NCBI GenBank assembly: GCA_038496445.1
Contig: JALMLS010000378.1
Coordinates: forward strand, 248,001 to 312,000
DNA length: 64,000 bases
Origin: Trichosphaerium sp. ATCC 40318
Taxonomy: Eukaryota > Discosea > Flabellinia > Trichosidae
Direction of reading: 5' to 3'
Shown: positions 14,421-26,025 of the stretch, in pieces
Layout of the letters: each line of letters begins with the position of its first letter
How positions within the stretch are numbered: the stretch's first letter is position 1
Program-made: the position numbers and the translations under genes
The notes under the pieces: model-generated
Databases searched by the model: none
What the model saw: only the letters and a program-made list of their open reading frames with translations
Told to the model about the DNA's origin: nothing

Positions 14421-15945
14421 TGACTATCAAAGACCAACGTTCAAAAGTCTATTTACAGCCTAACGTAATTCTGATTTCCGTATTGTTGACTAAATAAAGA
14501 ATTATCTTTACTTACCTATACTATTGCACCTTCCTCTATATTATGCATGCAAGCTAGTATTAACCTATTGATACTCAAACAACAAAACGATTTTGGACTT
14601 ATGTCACTTTGTCACGTTTTGAGTTACAAAAACGAGTATTGTTCAACCCTAGGTCGTTGTATCAGAAGCAAACTACCTATTTCATCTAAAGGCGGCTAAT
14701 ATAGTTCTTATTCGGACCAGCATTTTTTCCAAACGCTCAAAATACGCGGGTAGCGTTGTAAAATAGCATCTATGGCGTAAATCGGTACCTTGTACCATTT
14801 TAACGTATAGTTACATTAGGTGCGCCCAATAGTTACGAATATGGTCTTTGTTACGAAATAAGACGCCCACGAAGATTTATGTCCTAGCTACTAGTGTTTA
14901 CCTTTCTCGCATTTACAAAAAAATATTTCTTGTGAGTTTTCTACGCTCACTTAACCTTTGACAAAACTTACACAATCAAAGACTCTTTCAGTCTTATTTG
15001 CGAAAAGAAGAATATTTCAACAAAGCTTGTACGTTACCTCCAACTGAGAGAGTCAAAGAACAACAGAGATAACAACCAAGATACACACGAAGTAGATGAA
15101 CCGATAGAATAGACCAGAACAGCTATATATCCCCTTTTTTAAATCTGTATTGTATTCTTTTCTTTGTCAAAACTTTCATCACTCAATCTCGATTGGATGA
15201 TGAGGCCACTCCCTTGAATACTGGCCAGATCGATGCGCTCCTAACTTTAAAACAGCTACCCAAAATTATGGGTCTTAAATGTAGCCGTAGACTTAATAAA
15301 CAAAACATTCATTCATACTCTTTCAGTGTCAATCTAAAACTCGCAGCAGAAGTTATGTTTCCACCTTTTCTAAGTATCTAGTCTTACCTGAGCTACATAA
15401 TCCGTTAACGGACAAGTATATTTACTAGCTGGTAAAAATGACTAGACCTGAACTATCGGCAATAATGCGTCTTGAATTCTAGGCACAGTGGCGGTTCGGC
15501 GTTGGCACTGTCAATGAGTGTAAGCTATCTAGGAATACTAACAAGCAAGCGCGAAAGCATTGCATCCAAGAAGCGTTGGTAGGAGTTGTGATTGTTTTCT
15601 TATGGCTTGGCTTATCAACTTTATTCCACGTGCTATGTGCATCAACCACCTAACCTAGTATGACCACTAAACGTTTTAATAGCGACATTATATATTAGGT
15701 ACTATTGAAGACACGGTGTTGCACAACACTAACAACAGCAGGGGATTAAACAACAAAGAAATATGCAAAAAAAAGTCATTTGGGCCACACGTTTAGCTTA
15801 CTTTTTGTTCCATCTGGCCTCATTCATAGTATTAAGTTGTCGCTGTTGGCATTTGTATCTTGTAGCCGTCTCCTAGAATACATTGCTGTTCAAGTATTGC
15901 CAAAGCCTTGATTCAGCACCCTTGAACATTTTAAAGTGTTTTTGG
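14421..15945. other. Non-coding-looking spacer between the two inverted arms
   Basis: About 1.5 kb with no recognisable gene. The longest ATG frame (15193-15381, plus, 62 codons, starting MDDEATPLNTGQID) lacks splice or family support. A TATATA-like stretch lies near 15123-15130 and a CACGTG at 15627. No transposase, terminal repeats or target-site duplication were found by eye. Confidence 0.4.
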
Positions 15946-16049
15946 ATATCACAACAAATCAGTTCAGTACACTCGAACTTTCTTCACAGCGTTAAAGTCT
16001 TCGTGGCCTAATGGTATGGCACCAGTCTTCGGATCTGGGGATTGCGGGT
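15946..16049 (+). repeat. Arm 2 of the 104-bp inverted duplication
   Basis: Matches the reverse complement of 14317-14420 with one difference. Homology begins at ATATCACAAC and stops abruptly inside the T loop after GATTGCGGGT, where the sequence changes to an unrelated ATGAGC. Confidence 0.9.
15997..16049 (+). pseudogene. Truncated tRNA-Arg(TCG) copy
   Basis: Identical to the first 53 nt of the tRNA-Arg gene at 14298-14369 (acceptor 5' strand, D arm, anticodon arm, first half of the T arm). The T-stem 3' strand and the acceptor 3' strand are missing, so it cannot fold into a tRNA. The 5' flank was copied with it, which argues for DNA-level duplication, not retroposition of a mature tRNA. 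Confidence 0.9.
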
Positions 16050-16656
16050 ATGAGCAAAAACCGCACATGTCACCTACTGCATGTATAGTACACTGGTAAG
16101 ACGCCAGCACCTTAACAAGAAGGTGATCAATATAAAATTTATTAACTGAACTATATTAGCAACACAATGATATCATGAAGTATTTCAATACTTGATTCGC
16201 CTCCAACTTTTAACTCCGTATCCATTCCACCTGCAAAACTCGTGGGCATAAAACATCTTCTCGTCTTCTCCTTTATTTGTTTAGCTTTTGCTCCTCTGTT
16301 GTACGCGCTTAATCCATTCAGAAGAACCATGAGTTCCAAGCACGTATGTTGTATGTTGCCGGTTTTGATTGTGTTTGTAAAAATACTATTTTACAGTTTC
16401 TATAGAGGTAGTCAGAGATACACAATATCAAACCTTCTAACTATTCTTGTTTTAGAACAAAAAACCATCCGCGGGCAAGCCCTAGTTGAGCTTTCAACTC
16501 TCTTCCAAATCGTTTTCAAAAGGAAATGTCAACCACTTTTATTTTGTAACGTTTTATCTGTTGGTGTTTGTTTTATAGTCTGGTTGGGTTATCCAGCATG
16601 TAAAAAGTGTGAATCAACGGTAAACTTCTAAAAACTGCTTCGGACTAGCAGTTCGA
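16050..16656. other. Unresolved region, possible short genes
   Basis: A plus-strand frame of 129 codons (16242-16631) is strongly hydrophobic at its start (LLVFSFICLAFAPLLYAL) and later (LLFCNVLSVGVCFIVWLGY). On the minus strand several splice-bounded pieces read as protein (for example GTHGSSEWIKR before a GTACAA donor near 16305), but I could not join them in phase. The hydrophobic frame may be an antisense shadow. Confidence 0.25.
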
Positions 16657-16875
16657 TCACGTGCATGCGTATAAATCTGCGTTCATCTTCCTTATCAACG
16701 AATGTTGGATCAAATAACGTCTATCTTTTACAGTTACTGGGAAAAGCTTCTCTGGTACCTTTGTAATATTATTTTAGGCGTATTCAAGGTATTTATTGCG
16801 TTGTACCTCTTCTCCTATTTGTTGCTGTTCTTGAAGTCTTTTTTTTACAACCAACTTTACGCCACTTGTCTCTTC
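16657..16875 (-). CDS. C-terminal exons of an unidentified protein (5' end not found)
   Basis: Two exons join in phase over a 46-nt intron (GTACAA to ATTACAAAG, about 16762-16808). The first reads SGVKLVVKKRLQEQQQIGEE, the second VPEKLFPVTVKDRRYLIQHS, and the gene ends NADLYACT with a TGA at 16657-16659. The sequence is charged and soluble-looking. No ATG is in frame just upstream; an acceptor (GATGAAG) near 16878 suggests earlier exons in or beyond the tandem repeat at 16970-17176. The antisense hydrophobic frame (16702-16890) is probably a shadow. Family not recognised. Confidence 0.35.
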
Positions 16876-16969
16876 ATCATTTCAGAATAACAAAGGCCTT
16901 CCATACATTATGACAATTTTGTTTCACCATTGACATAAACACTATCTCGACTGTCATTAATACATCGTA

Positions 16970-17176
16970 TTAGACATATCTTCTCGGTTTTTTATACTTG
17001 GACATGTCACTGTGTGACACAGATAACTTGTGCAACTAACGGAGTTTCAAATAGCTCATGTAGTTTATTAGATATCTTCGCATGTAAACCTCTTATTGAG
17101 ACATCTTCTTCTCATGTTTTATACTTGAACATGTCGCTGTGTGACACAGATAACTTCTTGCAGTTAATGGAGTTAC
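16970..17176. repeat. Two imperfect direct copies with a 127-bp period
   Basis: ATACTTGGACATGTCACTGT at 16994 recurs as ATACTTGAACATGTCGCTGT at 17121, followed in both by GTGACACAGATAACTT. Similarity extends from about 16970 to 17056 and from about 17097 to 17176, each preceded by GACAT(A)TCTTCT. Each copy holds a small palindrome-like TGTGTGACACA. The repeat lies just upstream of the coiled-coil gene, so it could be regulatory, or it could be duplicated exon sequence of the minus-strand gene. Confidence 0.75.
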
Positions 17177-17234
17177 TTAGCATAGAACTAAAACACTTAA
17201 GCGTGTATATGAATCTATTATTTCACAATATAGA

Positions 17235-17675
17235 ATGGACCCAACAACACCTCCTAAAAACACTCCTGTTTCAGAAAATAAGCGTCGATTAGACTATTTA
17301 AAAAATCAATACAAAACTGTTAGTGAACAACTTAAGGTGGCCAAACAATCGGCGAAGGAACAGCAGGAAAAGTATGACGAAGAACAGGCAGAACTTGCTA
17401 AGTTAAAAGAACAGGTTAGAATAGCAGTAGAAGAACTCGAACGTACAAAAGGTAACTGCCCCCACCTTAACAATACTTCCAAAATTATTGCGAGGATACT
17501 GAGGTCGATGCAAGAGCTAGACGAATTAGTTATAGAACGACACATCGCTCTAAATGCTCGTGCAGTTTACAAGGCTGTTTGTTCAGGTGACATGGCAACA
17601 GCGTACAACGCTGAAGGCGAAATCAGGGATTTTCACGAAATACTTGATGAAATTGATAGCGACCCAGAAGATTGA
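17235..17675 (+). CDS. Coiled-coil protein, 146 residues, unknown function
   Basis: Intronless frame from ATG 17235 to a TGA at 17673-17675. Residues about 15-75 are rich in Glu, Lys and Gln with heptad spacing (QYKTVSEQLKVAKQSAKEQQ; ELAKLKEQV), predicting a long coiled coil. The rest is helical and charged (SMQELDELVIERH; GEIRDFHEILDEIDSD) and ends acidic (DPED). No signal peptide or TM helix is present. Intron absence is unusual for this window. I do not recognise a family; a role as a structural or adaptor subunit is only a guess. Confidence 0.75.
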   Translation: MDPTTPPKNTPVSENKRRLDYLKNQYKTVSEQLKVAKQSAKEQQEKYDEEQAELAKLKEQVRIAVEELERTKGNCPHLNNTSKIIARILRSMQELDELVIERHIALNARAVYKAVCSGDMATAYNAEGEIRDFHEILDEIDSDPED

Positions 17676-18099
17676 GACCATTGTATCGCTTTTCTAGTTC
17701 GTTTAATAAAGTACAGTTGTTTGTTTTTGCTTTGTTAAGGCTCCTCAATGTCCTACCAATTGTTGAAGTGATTATGTTCTTTCTCTGCTGTGACTATTTT
17801 TGATTGCTTATAATTTACTGACAAGGAAAAAATCTCATTGTAACAGATGGCTCAGGATAGCGAAAAATTAATTGTGACACGTGATTGTTTTGATTGTATA
17901 ACCATCTAAAAACTCAAAACTTGAACATACATCTTTTAGCCTACATCTCTTTAGCAGTTCGACAGTTTCAAATGTACGATAGTAGCATGTTCCATCCGGC
18001 ATGCGTTAGTGTAGATCGAAAATGGTAATTTGTAGTCGTTCTTGAAAAAGTCAATTTAGTTGGTTTTTCTTTCTTTTTGTAACGCCACCACGCGTAATT
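17676..18099. other. Intergenic region
   Basis: No coding signal seen. AATAAA lies about 30 nt past the stop of the upstream gene (near 17705). One CACGTG with a following ATT is at 17878. Confidence 0.5.
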
Positions 18100-20654
18100 A
18101 TGTCGTCTTCAAGTACGTCTTCCATTAGCAGCTCTGAGACGAGATCTCCATCGAAGGTACTTTTTTTTTGTACATACAGCACGCTTACCAACGATAGACT
18201 CAAGATGGCGCAAACCCACGCAAACGCAAGACTAACAAAAGCGGAGAAAACGACGATCAACCTAAAGAAACTACTACAGCCGAAGTACACAATAATATAG
18301 CGCAAAAACGGCGTAAAAAAGCAAAAGCAAAAAAAGACTTGAAAAAAAAGGTCATACCAGACAAATTCGACTATGATCAAGGTGAGGAATCATCTGGGAG
18401 CGAAGACTACGATCAAAACGCGCATCAAATTGATGACAAACAAAATGCGATCTTAAAGGATAAACGATACGCTTATAAGGCTGACAAACCTACTCTCGCC
18501 CATAAACTACGGTAAAAACCTTTTAACAATTATTTTTCAGACTTGCGGAAAAAAACGAATCAATACCACTGCAATCAAAAGCTCACTACGTTATTAGAAT
18601 AGATAGAGTAAATCCAGGGTTTTGGATTTTAGCCGTTTTAACGCCAGCAATATTTATTGCTGTTTTGTTCGCTGTTATACCTCTTGGTAACCCCCACTCT
18701 AAGAATATTGGCGAATACTGGGTTGTAGCTTTTATAACCATCCCTGTTGGGTACGTCACGTGCCAAGATGCCATTAAACGACTTTCAGCACTGTGTGAGA
18801 GACTCCGTAGTGTTTGTATCTCATATTTATTTTGTTCCGTGATATCACCTTTTTTGATTTAATTGTTTACCATAGGTATGCTGCTGCATCTTATCTAAAT
18901 ATTGCTATTTTTCTAGCAACTATGGGTGTACAAAGACCTTTTATATCAAATTGGAAAGTAGTTCTTGTTGTTTTTGTATTAGAACTTATTCTTGCTAATG
19001 TCACGTGGCCTTTGGCAGGACGTTATGATCTCAATGGATTTGTAGCGTACAGTGTAGCTTATATTGCAACTTTTGTTGGTGCGTCAATAATTAATCATTC
19101 CTGCTTTTTTATTAAAAGCCAACGCGTCCTATGCTTTCTTACATATAATACCTTCGTTGTAAATTATATGAGCAAGTTTTATTCAAAGGATAGCTAAGTA
19201 GCAAGGGGTTAAGAAAGTTGTTTTTTTTTGTTTTTTTTTTTTTTCATCAATGCTTTATTACCTCTACTTACACTTCGTTACAGGTATTTTTATCGTTGAG
19301 AAGGCTCATTTAAAAGCATTGGGCGCTGATAATTTAGATAAATTCAAGCCGTTTTTTTTCCAGTATCTCAAAGTAGTTGCTATTATTGGAAGTTTCTACA
19401 TTGTACTGGTGTTGTACATTTTTGGGTTTAGATTATTGGGTCCAGTCGGTCAATCAGTCTTGCCTTTGGTTGTTTCTTTCGCATTTGCTTTCTTCTTCCG
19501 TAAGGCTATATTGTCTTTTACGGATCCGTTTCCAATTGAGACAGCTCAACTGCTTGCTGGTTTCATTATCAACAATATGGAGGATGTAGTACGTTATTTG
19601 TTTTTCGAAAATCTAAGTGTCTTTATATTTCTCACTTTCAATTAGTTTACAGTATTGGCTTTCCCTTCTATTACAGATCCATCAGTTCTTATTGCACTAT
19701 TTGCAAGATCTTTCTTTGGTGATATTGCCAATGTCTTCTTCTTTACAGACTTATGGATGCACTTCCGGTTAGTTTAAGCTAAAAACGAAACTTAAAGAAA
19801 ACTTATCTTTAACAAATTAGTGTTTGGATCAAAGCATGGCTGAAGAGACTCTTCACTTGTAGATATCAATGTTGTCCAGTAGAAGCTAAAATTATTTATA
19901 AAAATGACCCAGAGGATAGAGGTCATAGTAATAACCATCCAGGGTATTTAAGAAGACAGGTACAAAGAAATTAGTGAATGATGATTTTTTTTCTAAAAGT
20001 TATTTCTTTAAGGCTCGCTTCTTGCTTTGGAAACTTCTCAGCTCAGTCATGGTACCACTAAAACATTTACAGTTTCGCCTTGGAATCTACTATGTTAATC
20101 AAAGTAATAGGCTTCATTGTTTTATCTCATAAATGTGCCTATCTTGCGCTTTGGTTTAAATAAGAAATTCTTTCCTTATAACGAATTTGAGATGACTTCA
20201 GATCAATTCGTGAACAGTATCTACTTTACTATAGGAAGTGTATTTGTCAGTATAGTCACAACAGCTGTAGCTGCATTATTTGTAAAGTATGTATCTTTTA
20301 GAGAAGACGAAAAGTACTTGTAGGACTGTCACACTCAATCGTGTATTTAGGATAACTCGACCTCAAATCTACACTGATTTGACAAAGATTTTTAGACGAC
20401 TCCTTACAGAAAAAATATACATTGCTCTAGTTGTTGCTATTGTTACTACAAATGGAGCTCTTGCTTTGACAATTATTTTGTACCATTCAGCTATTTGGTA
20501 CGTTAGATAAAACATTTGAAACAAAAAAGTGTTTTTATTCTGAATGACTTTTATTTCTGACTTTGCTACGTTTAGGTATGCTTTCCTAGATGCAGCACAA
20601 CAATTCCCTGCAACTCTTATCATTCCTGTTAATGCTACAATGGCTCCTATTTAA
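18100..20654 (+). CDS. Multipass membrane protein with a charged cytosolic N-terminus
   Basis: The first exon is Ser-rich (SSSSTSSISSSETRSPSK). A second exon after GTACTT...GATAG encodes a Lys/Asp-rich disordered segment (KRRKKAKAKKDLKKKV, then DQGEESSGSEDYDQN). Hydrophobic segments follow in order: FWILAVLTPAIFIAVLFAVI, VVAFITIPVGYV, VVLVVFVLELILANV, VAYSVAYIATFVG, VVAIIGSFYIVLVLYIFGF, VLPLVVSFAFAFFF, later FTIGSVFVSIVTTAVAALFV and IALVVAIVTTNGALALTII. The last exon ends NATMAPI with a TAA at 20652-20654. About nine introns. Eight or more TM helices with large loops suggest a transporter or channel-like protein, but no signature residues of a known family were seen. Confidence 0.7.
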
Positions 20655-20917
20655 AAATTAAAATGTAATGTGACGCTAATTGGCGTTTGTATAGTGAACA
20701 ACAATGAAGTAGATGTAGTATTTTGTGTAAAAGTTTTTTGGTTTTTATTGGCTTGGCATCTCCTCGGTCGCCTTGAGAACATCTTTAGCTTATGTTGATG
20801 AAAGTTGAAAGGCTATGGTTGTAAAATACAAGTTAGCAGATGATCGATTTAAGTGTCACATTTAGTTTGTGTTAAGGAAGGCTTCGTGATACATAATTGT
20901 CAGTTTCAACAGTCGCA

Positions 20918-23716
20918 ATGTCGGATAAAGGAAAGGAGGAAGATATACAACAGGACGAAAGCCCGCAAGAGAGCAATAGCAAACTTTTATTTGATGATGA
21001 AGAGATAGAAACGCGGTTAGCGCTAAAAGACCTTCCATTCGCTCAAGTATGTGGTTTTGGCTGTAACTGACGTTAAAGTATAATTAACTGTTACAACAAG
21101 GTTACCGTCTTTAAAGACCGAGCTGAAGTGACAAGGCCAATAGATATTGCGTTAAGAGCTGGTACGGTTATTATTTGAAAACACAAAAGCTCAAACATCG
21201 TTAGGCAAAAATAAAATCATCGTTTACGGCTTTCCAGATACAATAGATCCCGTACGTAACTATGACAAAAAACCGGTTTTCGGCCTGAAATTTTTTCTCT
21301 TCAAAACCAAAATGTTATTAACCGCCTTTTCTGCAGGATACAGCACGCGCAAAAGGCGGTCAAGGCAATGCTACACTCCTTGAGGTACTTTTAGACGAGA
21401 AAAACGAAGAATTAACTTTATCTTTAGGTTACTTTCAATAAAGTAGCCTTATCTGCAAAAGAAAAGGCTTTCGACGAGAGCAAACAAGATGAGGACGAAA
21501 CGCAGTACGTTATAATTGATTCATTGTCCTCCAAATAAAAAAAAAACGGAAACGAAAAAAAGAAAGCTAGAAAAAAAGCTTTAAACGTTCTCAAAGTCAG
21601 TTAGCCAACTGCGATTGTACTTGGATTTTTTTTATTGATTTTGTGTTAGCAAAGCCTTAAGGCTATTGGCAAAGGAGAAAAAGTCATTACAACGGGCAGC
21701 AGCACGTCTTAAAGTACGTATGCTTTAAATCATAAAATCAAAAAATTATCACGTGACAAACTAATTTTTTTCTTTCAAATTAGACTGAACGAGGGTGGAT
21801 TGATGGATGGGCTGAAGCAGTTAGAAACCCATCAAAAGGAGAGGATGTCATGGCTATGATGTCTAACGCAAACTTTGAGTCTGTTGGGAAGTTCTTGACG
21901 TTCTATCAAGATAGACTAGCGTCCCTAGATGTAAAGGAAGCAGAAAATAAGAAAGAACTCGCACGTATGTTTCTATGCTCTGAGCAAACAATTGTTTGTT
22001 CATTTTTTCCATTAGGTGTTGCTGGTGAGATAGATCACTTGGAGAAGAACAAAGGAAAAGCAAAACAAGTTCAAAGAGAAGTGCATATTACTCTTCAAGT
22101 TCATGAAGACACAAAGGTTTGCATATATTTACTTGTGAAAAAGATGTCGGTTTATTTATTTTTTTCAAAAATAGGTTTCGTTACCTCTTCAATATCTTGT
22201 TTCTGGTGCTTCGTGGGATGCCGAATATAATTTACGTCTTAACACTGATTCTGCTGAACTACAAATTCAATACTTTGGCATGATCTCTAATAAGACAAAA
22301 GAAGACTGGACAGATGTACGACTTAAACTAAATCTTTCTTTGTTGTTCTTAGACCTTTTAATCAAAAATGTGCTCATATTTTTTACAGAGTCGTATTTTC
22401 TTGTCTACTGCGGAGCCATCTGCTGGAGGAAAACCACCAGATCTACCAGCTAAATATTTGTCACTTCGTAACCCATCACAATATCGACACACATCCGCCA
22501 GAAACAGCAGCATGACAAATCCTGTGATGAATTTGGCAATGACGCAAACAGCAATGTACAATGCTGCGCCTTCAGCGGCCTATGCGCTATCGGATGTCGA
22601 TGAATGTGACGATGGAGCTGACATCCCTACAAATTTAGCTGTTGCTGAAACTGTTGCTACAAAAGGATCAACATCAACAACCTTTGAAATTCCTCGTGAA
22701 GCCACAATTCCATACGAGAAGAGTGGAGAAAGAAAACACAAGGTACCCCTTAGAGAAAGCCGTTAGACCCTTACATATTTCTTAAAGGTGACTGTTGGTA
22801 TAATGGTATTCGAGGCGAAGTTTGTATACACCACAGTTCCGATGGTAAGTTGTTTTTTTGTCTTTTTTTTTTTTTGATGTTTGAGTTTGTACTAACCTTT
22901 AACTTTAGCTTGAACAAAAAGCTTATTTGCGTGCTGATATGACTCATAAAGGAGATTACATTATATTACCTGGACCTTATAGGTATTTTGTTATTTCGAT
23001 GTTGTTCACTGTGTGCTGACATCGTTTTTTTAAACAGGGTGTTTATGGATAATAACTTGGTATCAAAATCTAATTTTAAGCAAGTGAGTCCAGGAGAGAA
23101 ATTTACAGTATTCCTTGGTGCAGATGATGAAATTAAAGTTGAGCTTAACAAAATTGATGATAAGAAAGGTACTTCTGGTTCATGGATAGGAAAGGTCAAT
23201 CAAAAAGTACGCACGACCCATTTTTGATGTTCATTGGTTGTTTTTTTTTCCTTGATTTCTGATGGACGTTTTTTAGGAAGTTGCCAATGAGTTTATTGTT
23301 AAGAATTTAAAGGATAAGCCTTATAAAGTATTCATATATGCTGCATTACCTCAAACAACTATATCCAAAATAAAGGTCAAATGCATCGAGCCAAAGTTTG
23401 ATGTACGTCAACAATTTTCCTTTTGAGCGTTAACATTGTTTTGCCTTTGTGTTTTTTGACGCGTTGCATAACCAATGAGGCTTGCCTCAAGATGGCAACG
23501 AGATTTTAACACAACAGCATACAGACGAGACTCAATCAAGTAATCTTTCATATGACTGACTTTTTTGTGTAGGAAGACAATGCTAATGTCAAGCAAACTG
23601 AAATGGGTAATATTGAGTGGAATTTTACAATCAAGCCTGGAAAGAAAAAGGTTGTAAAGAGTCATTACCTTATTGAGTTCCCAAAAGGCTCAACCATCTA
23701 CGAAGCCAATAGCTAA
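20918..23716 (+). CDS. DUF4139 family protein (mucoidy-inhibitor MuiA-like)
   Basis: Acidic start (MSDKGKEEDIQQDESPQ), then the N-terminal DUF4140-type domain: VTVFKDRAEVTRP near 21105-21140, KIIVYGFPDTIDP near 21215, and GNATLLEV near 21370. A helical or coiled middle follows (LQRAAARLK; EIDHLEKNKGKAKQVQREV). The DUF4139 domain starts at VSLPLQYLVSGASWDAEYNL (about 22175), then SNKTKEDWTD and FLSTAEPSAGGKPPDLPA, and ends IEWNFTIKPGKKKVVKSHYL. A low-complexity insert (about 22480-22650) separates two parts of it. The TAA is at 23714-23716. The family is common in bacteria and patchy in eukaryotes; its biochemical role is not established. No signal peptide is seen. About 13 short introns show the copy is resident in the nuclear genome. 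Confidence 0.85.
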
Positions 23717-23789
23717 AATATTTGTATGCAACGGATTCAAAAAGTAATAAAAATAGACTTAATATTAAGTACACTATTTCACGTCCATT

Positions 23790-24700
23790 CTATGTCAATA
23801 CAAGTTTTTGATTGATAATAATAGACAGCTTATAGTCTCCAACTATCAAATGGTTTCTTGAGAATCTCAAAACCATCCACAACAGGTGTAAGTGTGAATC
23901 TGAAAAAAATGAGAAAACTTCTACCGACGTTGGAGTGCTGCGTAGAATCTCAATTATGGTTCTCCATGGTATGCTCCGCATACACTCAAACACTTTTGTG
24001 CATTTACTTGAGTGCAATTGAACTTGCGCTGAACAACATCTGCTGTTCTCTCGCCTTAAAAGATACACCATTAGCGCTACAACTCAATCCTCGCTTACTC
24101 CTTTCTTATGTTATTGTCTGAAAACCACCAGATTGAATAATAGCTTTATTGTATAAATGATATGAATGAGGCATGGCATTACCATGTGATACATCAGAGA
24201 AAATCAATTGAAAAAAGCCAATGTAAACCACCCAAAAGTGTAATATCATTCGGGTTCCCGCCAAAGTGTTCAACGTTGTCTTGTACCCACTGCAATACCA
24301 TACGTTGATCAAGTAAACCGTAGTTTCCTACAGAAGGGTAGCTGGATCATCACCCCTAAAGTACCTAAGTGAATAGAAACGAGCTACTTGTTTAGCATAC
24401 TGTTACAACTATGTTACCAGTTGTTTGAGCAATATAACTGCTATTAAACGTTTTATCACTTCCAGTACCAGTCTGTTGCAATAATAAGAATACAATAAAC
24501 TCGCGCATGTCAACATACTTCAAAAGCGCCGCCCGTGAATCCAAAGCATGACTGGCCTAATACTAACAACATCTCTTGGTGTCCATATATTGAGATGCAA
24601 ACAGTCTTCGTTCTCTTCTGATTCTAGCGCTTCTTCTGTCTAGTCTTCGTTCTTTAGTGCTCTAGTAAATTGCATTTCCTTGCCACAAATCAGTTAATCA
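23790..24700 (-). pseudogene. Decayed type-B carboxylesterase/lipase
   Basis: Reading leftward, pieces of the carboxylesterase fold appear in the right order but in different frames: DCLHLNIWTPRDVVSIRPVM then LWIHG (24625-24555), a one-base insertion before GGAF, GTGSDKTFNSSY then TGNIVVT (about 24470-24410), [20 protein letters not shown] (about 24340-24280), [12 protein letters not shown], a frame change, then SYHLYNKAIIQSGGF (about 24170-24130), and finally FECMRSIPW and TPVVDGFEILKKP (about 23985-23840). The usual GESAG nucleophile elbow is not readable across the frame change. At least three single-base shifts cannot be explained by introns, since no AG acceptor lies at the break. Sequencing error could fake one shift, hardly all. 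Such enzymes hydrolyse esters; this copy is very probably inactive. Confidence 0.8.
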
Positions 24701-24811
24701 GTATACCAAGCGCATGTAGCCCAACGTTGATTTTTGTGGCGCAGTTTTAGTTTGTAACTTTCATTTCAAAGTCAACTTTTGTCACAAAACTAGTTTCTAC
24801 TCATTATACAG

Positions 24812-25768
24812 ATGGAAGCCAAAAAAATAAAACATAAGTCTCTAGCTTGTCAGCAACCTGGCAAAAGACTGTTAGTACCTAAAACTGATAATTCGATACA
24901 AACCTTGCCACCAGAGACACTAACAGCTATTTTGGGCTGTTTAGATAGAAAACACCGTATTACAACTTCTGCAGTATCTCACCTTTTTAACAACATTATT
25001 CGACATAACATTGGCTTTAATTACATCTCTTTAAGAAGTTCATTAGACTGTCGTACTTTAAAAGGCAGTCCGTTGCTTAAAAATACAGAAATAAAGTGTA
25101 ACATGTTGAGCCTATCAGAAGAAGACTTTGGCTGCCTTTGTGGTGTTCGCTCCATAACTCTACCGGATACAAAAGTAACAGATGGTTGTATACTTGCAAT
25201 GATGCAAGGAGGTAAACAAACAATTCATACAATCCGCTTTGATGGTGCAGAGATAACAGATGTCTCTTTGAAAGTCCTTTCATCTGCACACACTATTCAG
25301 CTTGATTTTTGTTTCAATATTACTGCTGAAGGAATAAACAAGCTCAAAGATTGCCATTGCATTACACTTGAAAATCCAAGAGATGATTGGCTCAAGAACC
25401 TTGGTGACGTGCATACAGTTAAAATAGGGAGCGCAGAGTGGATTACAAATAATGGTATCAAAGCACTTACTAATGTAAAAAAGCTAGACATTAATTTTTT
25501 TAATGGTGTAGAAGGTTTGAAGCACTTTGTCAATCTAGAAAGCCTTGTGATTCGCAATTGTAGCAAAATAACTGATGAAACATTGAAATGTTTGATAAAC
25601 CTTGAAGAGCTTGGGATTGTGTATTGTGGTAAAAAGATAACAAATGATTGTTTGAGTTTCTTAAAACAGCTTAAAAGAATTCAAGTTGTAGGCCGTGAGT
25701 GCCAAATTACAAAAAAGGGTACCGCTGCACTGGATATATACTATAGCAAACAAAATTTCATCAATTGA
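24812..25768 (+). CDS. F-box / leucine-rich-repeat protein
   Basis: Intronless, 318 residues. An F-box lies near residues 28-65 (SIQTLPPETLTAILGCLDRK, then VSHLFNNIIR); it should bind Skp1 and bring substrates to an SCF ubiquitin ligase. Irregular leucine-rich repeats follow to the end: TKVTDGCILAMM, AEITDVSLKVLSS, FNITAEGINKLKD, NGIKALTNVKKLDIN, CSKITDETLKCLINLEELGI, KKITNDCLSFLKQLKRIQVV. The I-T-D/N-x-x-L spacing is that of the cysteine-containing LRR class of Fbxl proteins. The stop is at 25766-25768, and a CACGTG lies at 25786. The substrate is unknown. Confidence 0.85.
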   Translation: MEAKKIKHKSLACQQPGKRLLVPKTDNSIQTLPPETLTAILGCLDRKHRITTSAVSHLFNNIIRHNIGFNYISLRSSLDCRTLKGSPLLKNTEIKCNMLSLSEEDFGCLCGVRSITLPDTKVTDGCILAMMQGGKQTIHTIRFDGAEITDVSLKVLSSAHTIQLDFCFNITAEGINKLKDCHCITLENPRDDWLKNLGDVHTVKIGSAEWITNNGIKALTNVKKLDINFFNGVEGLKHFVNLESLVIRNCSKITDETLKCLINLEELGIVYCGKKITNDCLSFLKQLKRIQVVGRECQITKKGTAALDIYYSKQNFIN

Positions 25769-26025
25769 CTGTGAAACAACTTAGTCACGTGTTCAATAAA
25801 CAAAACAAGCCTAATTGCAGTTCAAATATTCTTTGAATAACACTCACTGAAGTAACTATTGAGCCACATACTCTTCAAAACGTACACTTGAAATCAAGAA
25901 CAATTCTAGTTTTAAAATTCTCTTTCTTTTTTTTGCAAAGCACGTTCACTATTTTTTCTACAAGTGTACAGAAGAACAATATCTTACAAGGCTTTTCTGT
26001 AATTAGCTGTTCATCTCAGTTGTAC

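Noticed and set aside
16560-16600. LDN-PTR word resembling a roadblock/LC7 dynein light chain
   Set aside because: The flanking exons do not read as the rest of the roadblock fold.
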